In this document: positions 1 to 10,565 of the stretch, in pieces | Layout: every line of letters begins with the position of its first letter | How positions within the stretch are numbered: the stretch's first letter is position 1 | Position numbers and translations under genes: made by a program | Source of the DNA: Propionibacteriales bacterium | GTDB taxonomy: Bacteria; Actinomycetota; Actinomycetes; Propionibacteriales; Nocardioidaceae | Length of the DNA stretch: 64,000 nt | Direction: 5' to 3' | NCBI GenBank assembly: GCA_026392465.1 | Contig: JAPLCA010000013.1 | Location: forward strand, 1 to 64,000 | Notes under the pieces: generated by a model | Told to the model about the DNA's origin: nothing | Databases searched by the model: none | The model's input: only the letters and a program-made list of their open reading frames with translations

Positions 1-167
1 GTGGACCGTTCCACGAGAAGGAAGAATCCTTCACCCGTCTGGCCCCGTCAGCGGTGGATGCGCCACCTGAAGAGCGCTCAGAAGGTGGCAGATCCACCGA
101 CGGGGGGCGAGGCGTGTGAAGGATTCTTCCTTCTCGTGGAACGGTCCACGAGAAGGAAGAATCCTTC
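1..167. repeat. Inverted/direct repeat cluster, 32-bp unit gtggaccgttccacgagaaggaagaatccttc
   Basis: 1-32 is the exact reverse complement of 118-149; 118-167 is itself a palindrome with 23-bp arms (gaaggattcttccttctcgtgga / tccacgagaaggaagaatccttc) around acgg. Confidence 0.9.
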
Positions 168-493
168 GTCTCCCCAACCCAAAGGGCACCCAAGATTCTG
201 CATTCACGCGAACCAGGTCGAACGCTTCTGCGTTCACGACGGGATCCCGTAGCAAACGCAGCATCCTTGGCCATTCGGCACGCGAACGCAGATTCTTGCG
301 TCCACCCCGTGCCGAAGCCACAGCCCGAGACCCCAGACCGGCGCAGCTGCCAGCCGCCCGGTCGAGGCCCTTTCGGAGACCAGACCCAGCGTGACCCGGG
401 GCAGCGCAGTGGTGGGTCCAGACCGCCGCAGGCTGCGCACCAGCAAGACAAGACCCCCTGCGGCAGCGCACCAGGCAGGCCGAGCCCCGACGA

Positions 494-1012
494 TCAGCCG
501 TACGTGTCCCGCGGACCGCGACCCTTGACCGAGCGGGGGCCGCGCTTCCAGGAGGGGGCTTGAGGGCCGCGGACCTCGATGCGGACGACGGCGCCGTCGC
601 CGAGCTCCTCGTTGAGGCGGGCGACGAGGCGGGGGGCGAGCAGCCGCAGCTGGGTGGCCCAGGCGGTGGAGTCGGTGGTCACGTGCAGCACTGCGTCCTC
701 GTAGCCGTCGACGGTCGAGTGCCGTGCCACCTCCGAGCCGACGATGGAGGCCCAGTCGGTGAACACGCGCTGCGCCGACAGGCGGTCGTCCCAGCCCTGC
801 TGCCGGACCAGCGCGCCGAGCGCGTCGGCCACGGTGGTCGGGTCCTCCCGACTCTTGCGCCGCCGTGGGGTGGAGCCGTCGGTGCGGCGACGGCGCGGCC
901 GCAGCGGCGCGCCGGTCCCGCGGTAGCTGTCGGCGATCTCGCGGGCCAGGCCGAGCGGGTCGTCGGAGTCGGGCGGCTCCGTGCCGTCGTCGGCGGGAGG
1001 GGTGCCGGACAC
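494..1012 (-). CDS. DUF721 / DciA-like protein
   Basis: 172 aa ORF next to recF; contains VADALGALVRQQGWDDRLSAQRVFTDWASIVGSEVARHS typical of actinobacterial DUF721. Confidence 0.85.
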   Translation of the reverse strand: MSGTPPADDGTEPPDSDDPLGLAREIADSYRGTGAPLRPRRRRTDGSTPRRRKSREDPTTVADALGALVRQQGWDDRLSAQRVFTDWASIVGSEVARHSTVDGYEDAVLHVTTDSTAWATQLRLLAPRLVARLNEELGDGAVVRIEVRGPQAPSWKRGPRSVKGRGPRDTYG

Positions 1013-1013
1013 G

Positions 1014-2147
1014 TCAGGCCTCCGTGACCTTGCCGGCGTGCACGTCGAAGCGGTGCCCGGCGAGCACGGCGGGGACGTCGTCGGCGACGGCCGCCGTCAC
1101 GAGCACCTGCTCGGCGTCGCCGACGAGCTCGGCGAGCTGCTCGCGACGCCCCTCGTCGAGCTCGGCGAACACGTCGTCGAGGATCAGCACCGGGTCGTCC
1201 CCGTCGTCGTCGCGCAGCAGCGTGAACGACGCCAGGCGCAGCGCCAGGGCCAGCGACCACGACTCCCCGTGACTCGCGTACCCCTTGGCGGGGAGCTCGC
1301 CGATGACCAGCTCCACCTCGTCGCGGTGCGGTCCGACGAGAGTGACGGCCCGGTCCAGCTCGTCACGCCGCCGCTCCTCGATCCCGGCGAGCAGGGCCTC
1401 GCGCACGCCGGCGGGACTCTCGTCGTCGCTGACCACGGAGCCCCGGTAGGTGGCCGTGACGTCGCGGCGGTCAGGAGCGGCACGGGTGGCGACCGTGCGG
1501 TAGGACTCGACGAGGAACGGCGCGAGGTCGTGAAGCAGGGCGATGCGGGCGGCGACGATCTCGCCGCCGAGCGTGGCGAGCTTGTCGTCCCAGATGTCGA
1601 GAGTAGACAAGTCGACTTGTCGGTTTGTGTATCTGCCCGACCGAGCCGACTTCAGCAGGGTGTTGCGTTGGCGGAGCACGCGCTCGTAGTCAACCTTGAC
1701 GCCAGCCAGCCGCGGCGTGCGCAGCACGAGCAGACCGTCGAGGAAGCGCCGACGGTCGGAGGGGTCGCCCTTCACGAGGGCGAGGTCCTCGGGCGAGAAG
1801 GTGACGGTGCGCAGCACGCCCACCAGGTCCCGCGTGCGCGGGAGGGCGGCCCGGTTCACCCGCGCGCGGTTGGCGCGGCCCGGGGTGATCTCGAGCTCGA
1901 GGAGGGCCGTGCGGTCACCGCGCACGACCTCGGCCCGCACCACCGCCCGCTCCGCACCGGCCCGCACGAGCGGGGTGTCGGAGGAGACGCGGTGCGAGTC
2001 GAGCCGGGACAGGTAGTCGATGGCCTCGACCAGGTTCGTCTTGCCCTGGCCGTTCGCCCCGACGAACGCGGAGGGCCCGGGCTCCAGCGTGATCTCGACC
2101 TCGGGGTAGGACCGGAAGTCGTGCAGCGAGAGGCGGGCGACGCGCAT
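1014..2147 (-). CDS. recF: DNA replication/repair protein RecF
   Basis: [24 protein letters not shown]; Walker [33 protein letters not shown]. Confidence 0.97.
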   Translation of the reverse strand: MRVARLSLHDFRSYPEVEITLEPGPSAFVGANGQGKTNLVEAIDYLSRLDSHRVSSDTPLVRAGAERAVVRAEVVRGDRTALLELEITPGRANRARVNRAALPRTRDLVGVLRTVTFSPEDLALVKGDPSDRRRFLDGLLVLRTPRLAGVKVDYERVLRQRNTLLKSARSGRYTNRQVDLSTLDIWDDKLATLGGEIVAARIALLHDLAPFLVESYRTVATRAAPDRRDVTATYRGSVVSDDESPAGVREALLAGIEERRRDELDRAVTLVGPHRDEVELVIGELPAKGYASHGESWSLALALRLASFTLLRDDDGDDPVLILDDVFAELDEGRREQLAELVGDAEQVLVTAAVADDVPAVLAGHRFDVHAGKVTEA

Positions 2148-2150
2148 GCG

Positions 2151-3071
2151 TCAGGAGGGGTCGGCGTCGAGGTCGGCCGGCGCGTGCCCGCTCTCCTCGG
2201 CCGCCTGCACGGCGTGGCCGCCGAACTGCTGACGCATCGCCGCCACCGCCTGCATGGCCGGAGACTCGTCCTGGCGCGAGACGAAGCGCGCGAACAGCGA
2301 CGCGGCGATCGTCGGGGCCGGGACGGCGTGGTCGATCGCGGCCTCGACGGTCCAGCGACCCTCGCCGGAGTCCTCGGCGTAGCCGCGGATCTTCGACAGG
2401 CCCGGATCGTCCTGCAGCGCCTTGACGAGCAGGTCGAGCAGCCACGACCGGACGACGGTGCCGACCCGCCACGAGTCGAAGACGTCGGTGACGTTCTCGA
2501 CGAGCTCGGCCTTCTCGAGCAGCTCGAAGCCCTCGGCGTAGGCCTGCATCATCGCGTACTCGATGCCGTTGTGGACCATCTTCGAGAAGTGGCCCGCGCC
2601 CACCCGTCCGGCGTGCACGAACCCCGACTCGCCCTCGGGCTTGAGGACGTCGAAGACCGGCTGGACCTTGGCGATGTCGTGCGGGTCGCCGCCGGCCATC
2701 AGCGCGTAGCCGTTCTCCAGGCCCCAGACCCCGCCGCTCACGCCGCAGTCGACGTAGCCGATGCCCTTCTCCGCAGCCAGCGCCGCGTGCTTCTCGTCGT
2801 CGGTCCAGCGGGAGTTGCCGCCGTCGACGATGACGTCGCCCTCGTCGAGCAGCTCGACGAGGTCCTCGACCGTGGAGCGGGTGATCTCGCCCGCCGGCAC
2901 CATGACCCACACGACCTTGGGCGAGGGCAGCTCCTCGACCAGGGCCTGCAGCGAGTCGACGTCGGTGACGTCAGGGTTGCGGTCGTAGCCGGTGACGGTG
3001 ATGCCGCCGTTGCGCAGACGGGTGCGCATGTTGCCGCCCATCTTGCCGAGTCCGACGAGTCCGAGGTGCAT
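2151..3071 (-). CDS. gnd: 6-phosphogluconate dehydrogenase (decarboxylating)
   Basis: MHLGLVGLGKMGGNMRTRLRNGG, DGGNSRWTDD, KMVHNGIEYAMMQAYAEG. Confidence 0.95.
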   Translation of the reverse strand: MHLGLVGLGKMGGNMRTRLRNGGITVTGYDRNPDVTDVDSLQALVEELPSPKVVWVMVPAGEITRSTVEDLVELLDEGDVIVDGGNSRWTDDEKHAALAAEKGIGYVDCGVSGGVWGLENGYALMAGGDPHDIAKVQPVFDVLKPEGESGFVHAGRVGAGHFSKMVHNGIEYAMMQAYAEGFELLEKAELVENVTDVFDSWRVGTVVRSWLLDLLVKALQDDPGLSKIRGYAEDSGEGRWTVEAAIDHAVPAPTIAASLFARFVSRQDESPAMQAVAAMRQQFGGHAVQAAEESGHAPADLDADPS

Positions 3072-3116
3072 GGAGGTCCCTCCAGGTGACGACGTTGGTG
3101 CGGTGCGGTGGGCGGG

Positions 3117-4259
3117 TCAGCCCTGGAGCCGCACCGGCATGATCAGGTAGCGGAACGCGCCGTCGGGCGCGTCACCGATCTCGCGGACGCCGGAGATGGC
3201 GGCCGGCTTGGTGTGCTGGGTGAAGGCGAGGTGCACGACCGGGTCGGACATGACGCCGAGTCCCTCCAGCAGGTATCCGGGGTTGAAGCCGATCGAGATG
3301 TCGGCGCCGTCGATGGTCGCCTCGATGGACTCCGACGCCTGGGCGTCGTCGCCGCTGCCGGCCTCGAGCAGCACCTGGCCGTCCGAGAAGGTCAGCCGGA
3401 CGGGGGTGTTGCGCTCCGCGACGAGCGAGACACGCTTGACCGCGTCGACCAGCTCGGACGTGCGGACGTGGGCGACCGTCTCGGACTGTGCCTGGAAGAG
3501 CTGGCGCACCCGCGGGAAGTCGCCCTCGAGCAGCCGGGTCGTCGTGCGGCGCGTGCCGTTGCCGACCGTGCCCTCGAAGCCGATGAGCCCGTCGCCGGCC
3601 TCGCCGGAGGAGATGGCGATGGTGATGTCGGACCCGGAGACCAGGGAGCGCGCCGTCTCGCCGAGCACCCGCGCGGGCACGAGCGCGTGGCCGGAGGCGT
3701 CGCTCGCCTCGGGCGACCACTGCAGCTCGCGCAGGCTGGCACGGAAGCGGTCGGTGGCCATGAGGGAGATCGTCGAGCCGTCGATCTCCAGCCGCACGCC
3801 GGTGAGCAGCGGCAGCATCTCGTCGCGGCCGGCGGCGGCACTGGCCTGCGCGACCGCCGTGGCGAACTCGTCGGCCTTGATGGTGCCCGACGCGGTCGGC
3901 ATCTGCGGCAGCTGCGGGTACTCCTCGACCGGCATCGTGGAGAGGCTGAACCGAGCGCTGCCGCAGGAGACCTGGACCTTGGTGCCGTCGAGGCTCACGT
4001 CGATCGGCTTCGACGGCAGCGACTTGACGATCTCCGACAGCAGCCTGCCCGAGACCAGGGCGCGTCCGTCGTCGGCGACCTCCGCCGGAAGCGTGGCGCG
4101 GGTGGAGGTCTCGTAGTCGAACCCCGACAGCGTGAGCCCGTCGCCAGCGGTCTGGATGAGGAGCCCGGCGAGGACGGGCACGCTCGGCCGGGTGGGCAGG
4201 CTGCGTGCGGTCCACGCCACGGCGTCGGCGAACGTGTCGCGATCGATGCGGAATCTCAC
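3117..4259 (-). CDS. dnaN: DNA polymerase III beta sliding clamp
   Basis: RFRIDRDTFADAVAWTARSLPTRPSVPVLAGLLI ... YLIMPVRLQG; GTG start at 4259 preceded by GAAAGG. Confidence 0.95.
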   Translation of the reverse strand: MRFRIDRDTFADAVAWTARSLPTRPSVPVLAGLLIQTAGDGLTLSGFDYETSTRATLPAEVADDGRALVSGRLLSEIVKSLPSKPIDVSLDGTKVQVSCGSARFSLSTMPVEEYPQLPQMPTASGTIKADEFATAVAQASAAAGRDEMLPLLTGVRLEIDGSTISLMATDRFRASLRELQWSPEASDASGHALVPARVLGETARSLVSGSDITIAISSGEAGDGLIGFEGTVGNGTRRTTTRLLEGDFPRVRQLFQAQSETVAHVRTSELVDAVKRVSLVAERNTPVRLTFSDGQVLLEAGSGDDAQASESIEATIDGADISIGFNPGYLLEGLGVMSDPVVHLAFTQHTKPAAISGVREIGDAPDGAFRYLIMPVRLQG

Positions 4260-4280
4260 GAATCGAGGCCTTTCGGGCAT

Positions 4281-4653
4281 GAGAAGACTAGGACTGCATC
4301 CTGCCACGGACACGGTGCGAAGCGTAGGTCGGGAGAGGCGTCCTGAGGACGTTGTCCCGCTCGTCCACACCCAGGCCGTCCCGTCACTCTTGCGGGGGAT
4401 CCGGACATGTAACTCCCTCGTCGTCGTCGTAGGCGGTGTGGATTCGGTGGACAACCGACGTCGGCGCAGGTCAGGTGGCGTGTCGGGGCGTGGACGGCGG
4501 TGTGGGCGTGCCGTGGACACACCCCAGAGGGCTGTGCACGTCCGCGCGTCGTTCACACCTCGTTCACACGTCGGTCGCGTCTGTCCACCTGAGGTCGAGA
4601 CTTTCCCACAGAGTCGTCCCCAGGTGTGCATGAAGCCCGCGGGCACGACGCGA
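4281..4653. promoter_or_regulatory. Probable oriC (dnaA-dnaN intergenic region with DnaA-box-like 9-mers)
   Basis: tcgtccaca 4361-4369 and ggtggacaa 4447-4455 (each 8/9 to TTGTCCACA), plus weaker ctgtccacc and tttcccaca. Confidence 0.75.
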
Positions 4654-4684
4654 CGAGGCCGACGTCGCTCGGACGTCGGCCTCG
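4654..4684 (-). terminator. Hairpin downstream of dnaA
   Basis: cgaggccgacgt...acgtcggcctcg inverted repeat. Confidence 0.6.
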
Positions 4685-4708
4685 TGGTGGCAGCGGGTGC
4701 CGCGCGGA

Positions 4709-6256
4709 TCAGTTCTGGCGCGCCTGCTGCTTGATGCGGTTCGTCAGCTCCGTGACCTGGTTGTAGACCGCGTGCTTCTCGGCCATGAGCTTGCGGATCT
4801 TGCGGTCGGCGTGCATGACCGTCGTGTGGTCGCGTCCTCCGAAGTCGGCGCCGATCTTCGGCAGCGACATGTCGGTCAGCTCACGGCACAGGTACATCGC
4901 GATCTGCCGGGCGAGGACGAGGTCGCGGCTGCGATTCGTGCCGCACAGCTCCTCGATGCTGAACTCGGAGTAGGCCGCGGTCTGCGCGAGGATCACGCCC
5001 GACGTGATCTCGGGCTCCTCGCCCTCGGCGACGAGGTCCTTCAGGACGATCTGCGCGAGCTGCAGGTCGACGGTCGTGCCCTGCAGGTTCGCGAAGGCGG
5101 TGGCGCGGATGAGCGCGCCCTCCAGTTCGCGGATGTTGGTCTGCACCTTGCTGGCGATGAACTCCAGGACGTCCGCCGGCGCCGTGAGCTTCTCGATGGC
5201 CGCCTTCTTGCGCAGGATGGCGATGCGGGTCTCGAGGTCGGGCGGCAGCATCTCGGTCTGCAGGCCCCACTCGAACCGGTTGCGCAGCCGTTCCTCGAGC
5301 GTGCGCAGGTTCTTCGGCGGCCGGTCCGACGTCATGACGATCTGCTTGTTGGCGTTGTGCAGCGCGTTGAAGGTGTGGAAGAACTCCGTCTGCGTCGACT
5401 CCTTGTTCTCCAGGAACTGGATGTCGTCGACGAGGAGCACGTCGATCTCGCGGTACTTCTGGCGCAGCGCGGCGGTGCGGTTCTCACGGATGGCGTTGAT
5501 GACGTCGTTCGTGAACTCCTCGCTGTTGACGTAGCGCACGCGCGAGGACGGGTAGAGGTTGAGCACGTAGTGGCCGATGGCGTGCAGCAGGTGGGTCTTG
5601 CCCAGACCCGAGTCGCCGTGGATGACGAGCGGGTTGTACGCCTTTCCGGGAGCCTCGGCCGCCGCGACGGCGGCCGCGTGGGCGAAGCGGTTGGACGAGC
5701 CGATGACGAAGTTCTCGAACAGGTACCGGGCGTTGAGCCGGGCCTCGTGCGCGCTGGTCCGACGCTGCACCGGGTCGGGCTCCTGGGCCCAGCTCGGCAC
5801 GAACTCGTCGACGTCGATCTCCTCGCCCTCCTCCTCGGGTGCGGGCGGCACCACGGAAAGTGGATGTGTCGACTTGTCGTCTTTTGGAGGTACTGAGGAC
5901 TGCGGTGCGGTGTGCTGGGGACCGGTCGGGTGCGGGCGGTCCTCGACCTGCGGTGCGGCGGAGGCAGGACGGTCGCGGGCACGGTCGGTGAGCGAGGGCT
6001 CGATGGTGACGACGAGGCGGACCTGTTCGCCGAGGTGCGACGACAGGGCGTGCTCGAGGGCGGGGCGGACCCGCGACTCCAGCTGCGCACGACTCAGGTC
6101 GTCGGGCACGCCGACGATGAAGATCCCCGGGTGCCGGCTGATCGGCTCGGCGCTGTAGACCCAGACGCGGGCGCCGTTCGACAACGTCGAGACGGCGTGG
6201 TCCCACGCCGTGGAGAGCTCGAGGTCGTCCGAGGTCTGCCCTGAGGCGTCGGTCAT
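4709..6256 (-). CDS. dnaA: Chromosomal replication initiator DnaA
   Basis: NPLVIHGDSGLGKTHLLHAIGHY, VDDIQFLENKESTQTEFFHTFNALH, FGGRDHTTVMHADRKI. Confidence 0.98.
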   Translation of the reverse strand: MTDASGQTSDDLELSTAWDHAVSTLSNGARVWVYSAEPISRHPGIFIVGVPDDLSRAQLESRVRPALEHALSSHLGEQVRLVVTIEPSLTDRARDRPASAAPQVEDRPHPTGPQHTAPQSSVPPKDDKSTHPLSVVPPAPEEEGEEIDVDEFVPSWAQEPDPVQRRTSAHEARLNARYLFENFVIGSSNRFAHAAAVAAAEAPGKAYNPLVIHGDSGLGKTHLLHAIGHYVLNLYPSSRVRYVNSEEFTNDVINAIRENRTAALRQKYREIDVLLVDDIQFLENKESTQTEFFHTFNALHNANKQIVMTSDRPPKNLRTLEERLRNRFEWGLQTEMLPPDLETRIAILRKKAAIEKLTAPADVLEFIASKVQTNIRELEGALIRATAFANLQGTTVDLQLAQIVLKDLVAEGEEPEITSGVILAQTAAYSEFSIEELCGTNRSRDLVLARQIAMYLCRELTDMSLPKIGADFGGRDHTTVMHADRKIRKLMAEKHAVYNQVTELTNRIKQQARQN

Positions 6257-6290
6257 GCAGGTCTCCCGAGGGGTCGCGTGGTCCACAGAG

Positions 6291-6299
6291 TTGTCCACA
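6291..6299. promoter_or_regulatory. DnaA box in dnaA-rpmH intergenic region
   Basis: Exact ttgtccaca. Confidence 0.75.
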
Positions 6300-6599
6300 C
6301 GGTGTGCATCCAGCTACCCGCTGGTCCTGCGCTGTGGAAAAAGGCGCAGAGCGGCGACGCTAGCAGCGGTCGCGAGGTGGTTTCAAGCGGGTTGGCAAGA
6401 TTGCCGCGGTGCGCTCGGCGTGTCGCGTGGACCGGTCGGTCGCAGGTAGCCTATGGGGCGGGTTTGACCACGCTCCAGCCGCCCCGTACCGTGGAGCAGT
6501 CGTGCAACACGACCGTTGCCGCATGCCCACGACCGAGATCTTCGCCGTGGGCGAGCGGTGGCCGTCGATCCCGGCCCGAATCGTCGAAGGACCAAACTC

Positions 6600-6737
6600 G
6601 TGAGCAAGCGTACGTACCAGCCGAACAACCGCCGTCGCGCCAAGAAGCACGGCTTCCGCCTGCGCATGCGCACGCGTGCGGGCCGCGCCATCCTGGCCAA
6701 CCGTCGCCGCAAGGGCCGCGCGAACCTCTCCGCCTGA
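6600..6737 (+). CDS. rpmH: 50S ribosomal protein L34
   Basis: (V/M)[47 protein letters not shown] start. Confidence 0.98.
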   Translation: MSKRTYQPNNRRRAKKHGFRLRMRTRAGRAILANRRRKGRANLSA

Positions 6738-6740
6738 GCC

Positions 6741-7118
6741 GTGCTCGGGCGGCCCCACCGGATGCGTGAGGCCGGCGACTTCAAGGTCGCCGTCCGCCGC
6801 GGGGTGAAGGCGTCGTCGCCGACCCTCGTCGCGCATCTCTCGATCGGAACCGACGGAGACACCTCCGTCGGTTTCGTCGTGTCCAAGGCGGTGGGGTCGG
6901 CCGTCGTGCGCAACCGCGTGAAGCGTCGGCTGCGGCACCGCGTGCGCGACCACCTCGAGCACGGGGCGCTCGCCTCGGTGCCGCCGGGGTCACGCCTCGT
7001 CGTCCGTGCGCTGCCCCGTGCGGCGTCCGTCGACGGCGCGACGTTGTCGGCCGACCTCGCTGCCGTGCTGGGCACCGCGGTCGAGAAGGCGGAGCGTCGC
7101 GCCGGGGTGCGTCCGTGA
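6741..7118 (+). CDS. rnpA: Ribonuclease P protein component
   Basis: [34 protein letters not shown]. Confidence 0.95.
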   Translation: MLGRPHRMREAGDFKVAVRRGVKASSPTLVAHLSIGTDGDTSVGFVVSKAVGSAVVRNRVKRRLRHRVRDHLEHGALASVPPGSRLVVRALPRAASVDGATLSADLAAVLGTAVEKAERRAGVRP

Positions 7119-7432
7119 GGACGGTGCTCGTGTGGCTGCTCCGGGCCTACCGGTTCGCCATCAGCCCGCTGTACGGCCAGGTCTGCCGCTACTACCCGAC
7201 CTGCTCCGCGTACGCGCTCGAGGCCGTCGAGACCCACGGTGCCGCCCGCGGATCGTGGCTCGCCGCACGACGTGTGTGCCGGTGTCATCCTTGGGCTGCC
7301 GGTGGCGTCGATCCCGTGCCGCCACGACGGGGCACGCGGTCCGCGCCCGAGGACGAGCAGCACCCCTCTGAACCTCCCGTCGCCCCGGCGACGGTCACCC
7401 CCACCCCTGGAGAACCATGTTCGACTTCCTAG
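7115..7432 (+). CDS. yidD: Membrane protein insertion efficiency factor YidD
   Basis: [62 protein letters not shown]. Confidence 0.95.
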   Translation: MRTVLVWLLRAYRFAISPLYGQVCRYYPTCSAYALEAVETHGAARGSWLAARRVCRCHPWAAGGVDPVPPRRGTRSAPEDEQHPSEPPVAPATVTPTPGEPCSTS

Positions 7433-8388
7433 GTTCGATCGGCTCGGCCATCATGACGCCGCTGTACTACGCGGTGTCCGGCGTGCTGCTCGTCTGGCAC
7501 GAGATCTTCACGCGGCTCGGCCTCGACCCGTCGGGAGGATGGTCGTGGGCCCTGGCCATCGTCGGCCTGACGGTGACGATCCGTGCGCTGCTCATCCCGC
7601 TGTTCGTGAAGCAGATCAAGAGCAGCCGCAACATGCAGCTCCTGCAGCCGCACATCAAGGAGCTGCAGAAGAAGTACGGCCACGACCGGGAGCGGCTGGC
7701 CCAGGAGCAGATGAAGCTCTGGAAGGAGCACAACACCAACCCGTTCGCGTCGTGCCTGCCCCTGCTGCTGCAGATGCCGGTCTTCTTCGCGCTGTTCCGG
7801 GTGATCGACCAGGCGGCCAAGAACGGTGCCGACGGTGCTCGCGGCTTCATGACCGCGAAGCTGGCCGAGGAGCTGCAGGACGCGGTCTTCCTCGGTGGTC
7901 GGATCGCCGACACCCTCGTCAGCGCGACGCACGTCGAGACGCGCATCATCGCCGTGATCATGGTGCTGACGATGTGCGCCACGCAGTTCTTCACGCAGCG
8001 TCAGCTGATGAGCAAGAACATGCCGCCGGACGCGCTGTCGGGCCCGTACGCCCAGCAGCAGAAGCTCCTCCTCTACGTGCTGCCGGTGGTGTTCGCGGTC
8101 GGCGGCATCGCGTTCCCGGTGGGTGTGCTCATCTACTGGACCACGTCGAACTTCTGGACCATGGGCCAGCAGTTCTACGTGATCCGCAACAACCCCGCGC
8201 CGGGTACGCCGGCGTTCAAGGCGAAGCAGGAGCGCGACGCCAAGCACGGCAAGAACGTCCCGGAGGATCCGCTCAAGGAGATCGAGAAGCCGCACCCGGG
8301 TCTGCAGCGGAACCAGCCGAAGAAGCAGACGCGCAACCAGCGGACCGCCGGGTCCAAGCCGAGCCCGAACAAGAAGAAGAGGAAGTGA
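7417..8388 (+). CDS. yidC: Membrane protein insertase YidC
   Basis: [44 protein letters not shown]; Lys-rich tail. Confidence 0.95.
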   Translation: MFDFLGSIGSAIMTPLYYAVSGVLLVWHEIFTRLGLDPSGGWSWALAIVGLTVTIRALLIPLFVKQIKSSRNMQLLQPHIKELQKKYGHDRERLAQEQMKLWKEHNTNPFASCLPLLLQMPVFFALFRVIDQAAKNGADGARGFMTAKLAEELQDAVFLGGRIADTLVSATHVETRIIAVIMVLTMCATQFFTQRQLMSKNMPPDALSGPYAQQQKLLLYVLPVVFAVGGIAFPVGVLIYWTTSNFWTMGQQFYVIRNNPAPGTPAFKAKQERDAKHGKNVPEDPLKEIEKPHPGLQRNQPKKQTRNQRTAGSKPSPNKKKRK

Positions 8389-8395
8389 TCCGGTC

Positions 8396-8869
8396 ATGAC
8401 CGACGCTGCGAAGCTGGAGGCCGAGGGCGACATCGCCGCGGATTTCCTCGAGGAGCTGCTGGACATCGCCGACCTCGACGGCGACATCGACATGGACGTG
8501 GAGAACGACCGCGCGTCGGTCTCGATCGTGGGCGGCGGCCTGGACCACCTGGTCGGTCGCGGTGGAGAGGTCCTCGAGGCGCTCCAGGAGTTGACCAGGC
8601 TCGCGGTGTACCGCGAGACAGGTGAGCGCAGCCGCCTCATGCTCGACGTCGGGGGCTTCCGTGTGCAGCGCCGCGTCGCGCTGGAGTCGGTGGCGGCCGG
8701 TGCGATCGAGCGCGTGCGCGCCGGTGAGCCCCGCGTGGAGCTCGATCCCATGAGCCCGTTCGAGCGCAAGGTGGTGCACGACGCCGTGGCCGCAGCGGGA
8801 CTCGTGAGCGAGTCCGAGGGTGCGGATCGCAGCCGGCACGTGGTCGTCCTGCCGGCGGCGGACGCCTGA
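8396..8869 (+). CDS. Jag/KhpB-like R3H RNA-binding protein
   Basis: [56 protein letters not shown]. Confidence 0.9.
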   Translation: MTDAAKLEAEGDIAADFLEELLDIADLDGDIDMDVENDRASVSIVGGGLDHLVGRGGEVLEALQELTRLAVYRETGERSRLMLDVGGFRVQRRVALESVAAGAIERVRAGEPRVELDPMSPFERKVVHDAVAAAGLVSESEGADRSRHVVVLPAADA

Positions 8870-8876
8870 GGTCCCG

Positions 8877-9500
8877 ATGAGTGTTTCACGTGAAACACCC
8901 CCGCCGCCCTCCTCGGCCGCGGGGGTGTTCCATGATCGGCTGCCCCTCGTCGCGCGCTACGCGGGCATCCTCGCGAACGACGGCGTCGAGCGCGGCATGA
9001 TCGGTCCCCGCGAGGTCCCGCGGCTGTGGGACCGGCACCTCCTGAACAGCGGTGTGGTCGTGCCCCGTCTCCCCGCCGGCGCGACCGTCGCGGACGTCGG
9101 CTCCGGTGCTGGGTTGCCCGGACTGGTGTGGGCCATCGCCCGACCTGATGCGCAGGTGACGCTCATCGAGCCGTTGCTGCGTCGCACGACGTTCCTGCAG
9201 GAGGTCGTGGACGAGCTCGAGCTCGCGAACGTGGAGGTGCTCCGGGCCCGCGCCGAGGACGTCGATCGGCAGTTCGACGTCGTCACGGCGCGTGCCGTCG
9301 CCGCACTGGAGAAGCTGGCGAAGTGGTGCATGCCGTTGGTCGCGCCCGGAGGTGTGCTGCTGGCACTCAAGGGTCAGTCGGCGGCGGACGAGGTGAGGGA
9401 CGCCAAGCGCACCCTCGGTCGGCTCGGTGCGACCGCTACGCTGATCCGGACGTACGGTGATGTCGAGATCCCGACCACCGTGGTGGAAGTGTCGAAGTGA
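8877..9500 (+). CDS. rsmG: 16S rRNA (guanine527-N7)-methyltransferase RsmG
   Basis: [51 protein letters not shown]. Confidence 0.95.
   Translation: MSVSRETPPPPSSAAGVFHDRLPLVARYAGILANDGVERGMIGPREVPRLWDRHLLNSGVVVPRLPAGATVADVGSGAGLPGLVWAIARPDAQVTLIEPLLRRTTFLQEVVDELELANVEVLRARAEDVDRQFDVVTARAVAALEKLAKWCMPLVAPGGVLLALKGQSAADEVRDAKRTLGRLGATATLIRTYGDVEIPTTVVEVSK
8882..8897. promoter_or_regulatory. parS: parS site
   Basis: tgtttcacgtgaaaca, identical to the 16-bp parS consensus. Confidence 0.95.
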
Positions 9501-9527
9501 CGACCCTCGCCCGGACCACGGCGGGGC

Positions 9528-10565
9528 ATGTTTCACGTGAAACGAGGTCCTGTGAGCGCTGACGAGAAGCCGACCGCCAACCAGTCGACGTCGCTGAGCT
9601 CGGTGGCGTCGGGCGCGGCTCCGGCATCGAGCTTCACGTCGACCGAGCCGGACCAGCCCTTCGACACCCCCCTCGCCCGTGAGGCACGCGACCACGTGGA
9701 CCTCGCCCGACGTGCCCGCAGCACGACCCAGCTGCCGCGGCCCGACCAGACCCGGATCTTCGTCGTGGCGAACCAGAAGGGCGGGGTCGGCAAGACGACC
9801 ACGGCCGTGAACGTCGCCGCTGCCCTGGCCCAGAAGGGCCTGCGGATCCTGGTGGTGGACCTCGACCCCCAGGGCAACGCGTCCACGGCGCTCGACATCG
9901 CGCACACCGAGGGGACGCCCGGTGTCTACGAGGCGCTGGTGGAGGACGTGCCCGTCTCCCAGCTGGTGCGCTCCGCTCCGCAGCTGCCGGGTATCACCGT
10001 CCTGCCCGCGACCATCGACCTGGCCGGTGCGGAGATCGAGCTCGTCTCGCTGGTGGCACGCGAGACGCGTCTGAAGAAGGCGCTCGCAGCCCATCTGGAG
10101 GAGCGTGAGCGTGCGGGCGACCGGATCGACTACGTGGTCATCGACTGCCCGCCCTCCCTCGGCCTGCTCACCGTGAACGCCCTGGTCGCCGCGCGCGAGG
10201 TCCTCATCCCGATCCAGTGCGAGTACTACGCCCTCGAGGGACTGGGCCAGCTCGTGCGCAACATCGAGCTGGTCCGCGCGCACCTCAACCAGGACCTCGA
10301 GATCACCACGATCCTGCTGACCATGTTCGACGCACGGACCCGCCTCTCGGCCGGCGTGGCCGAGCAGGTGCGCAGCCACTTCGGTCCGAAGGTCCTGGCC
10401 ACCGCCATCCCGCGGTCCGTGCGGATCTCCGAGGCACCGAGCTACCAGCAGTCCGTCCTCACCTACGACCCCGGTTCGTCGGGTGCGCTCTCCTACCTCG
10501 AGGCCGCCCGGGAGATCGCCCAGGCGGGGACGTCCGACCCGACCACCAGCGAGAGGGGCGCCTGA
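9528..10565 (+). CDS. parA: Chromosome partitioning ATPase ParA
   Basis: [54 protein letters not shown]. Confidence 0.95.
   Translation: MFHVKRGPVSADEKPTANQSTSLSSVASGAAPASSFTSTEPDQPFDTPLAREARDHVDLARRARSTTQLPRPDQTRIFVVANQKGGVGKTTTAVNVAAALAQKGLRILVVDLDPQGNASTALDIAHTEGTPGVYEALVEDVPVSQLVRSAPQLPGITVLPATIDLAGAEIELVSLVARETRLKKALAAHLEERERAGDRIDYVVIDCPPSLGLLTVNALVAAREVLIPIQCEYYALEGLGQLVRNIELVRAHLNQDLEITTILLTMFDARTRLSAGVAEQVRSHFGPKVLATAIPRSVRISEAPSYQQSVLTYDPGSSGALSYLEAAREIAQAGTSDPTTSERGA
9529..9544. promoter_or_regulatory. parS: parS site (15/16)
   Basis: tgtttcacgtgaaacg overlapping parA codons 1-6. Confidence 0.9.

Noticed and set aside
981-3089. Long plus-strand ORF (702 aa) opposite recF/gnd
   Set aside because: Antisense open frame in high-GC DNA; the opposite strand encodes well-recognised RecF and Gnd
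7429-8898. Minus-strand ORF beginning [11 protein letters not shown]
   Set aside because: MFHVKH arises from reading the parS palindrome; remainder is antisense of yidC and jag
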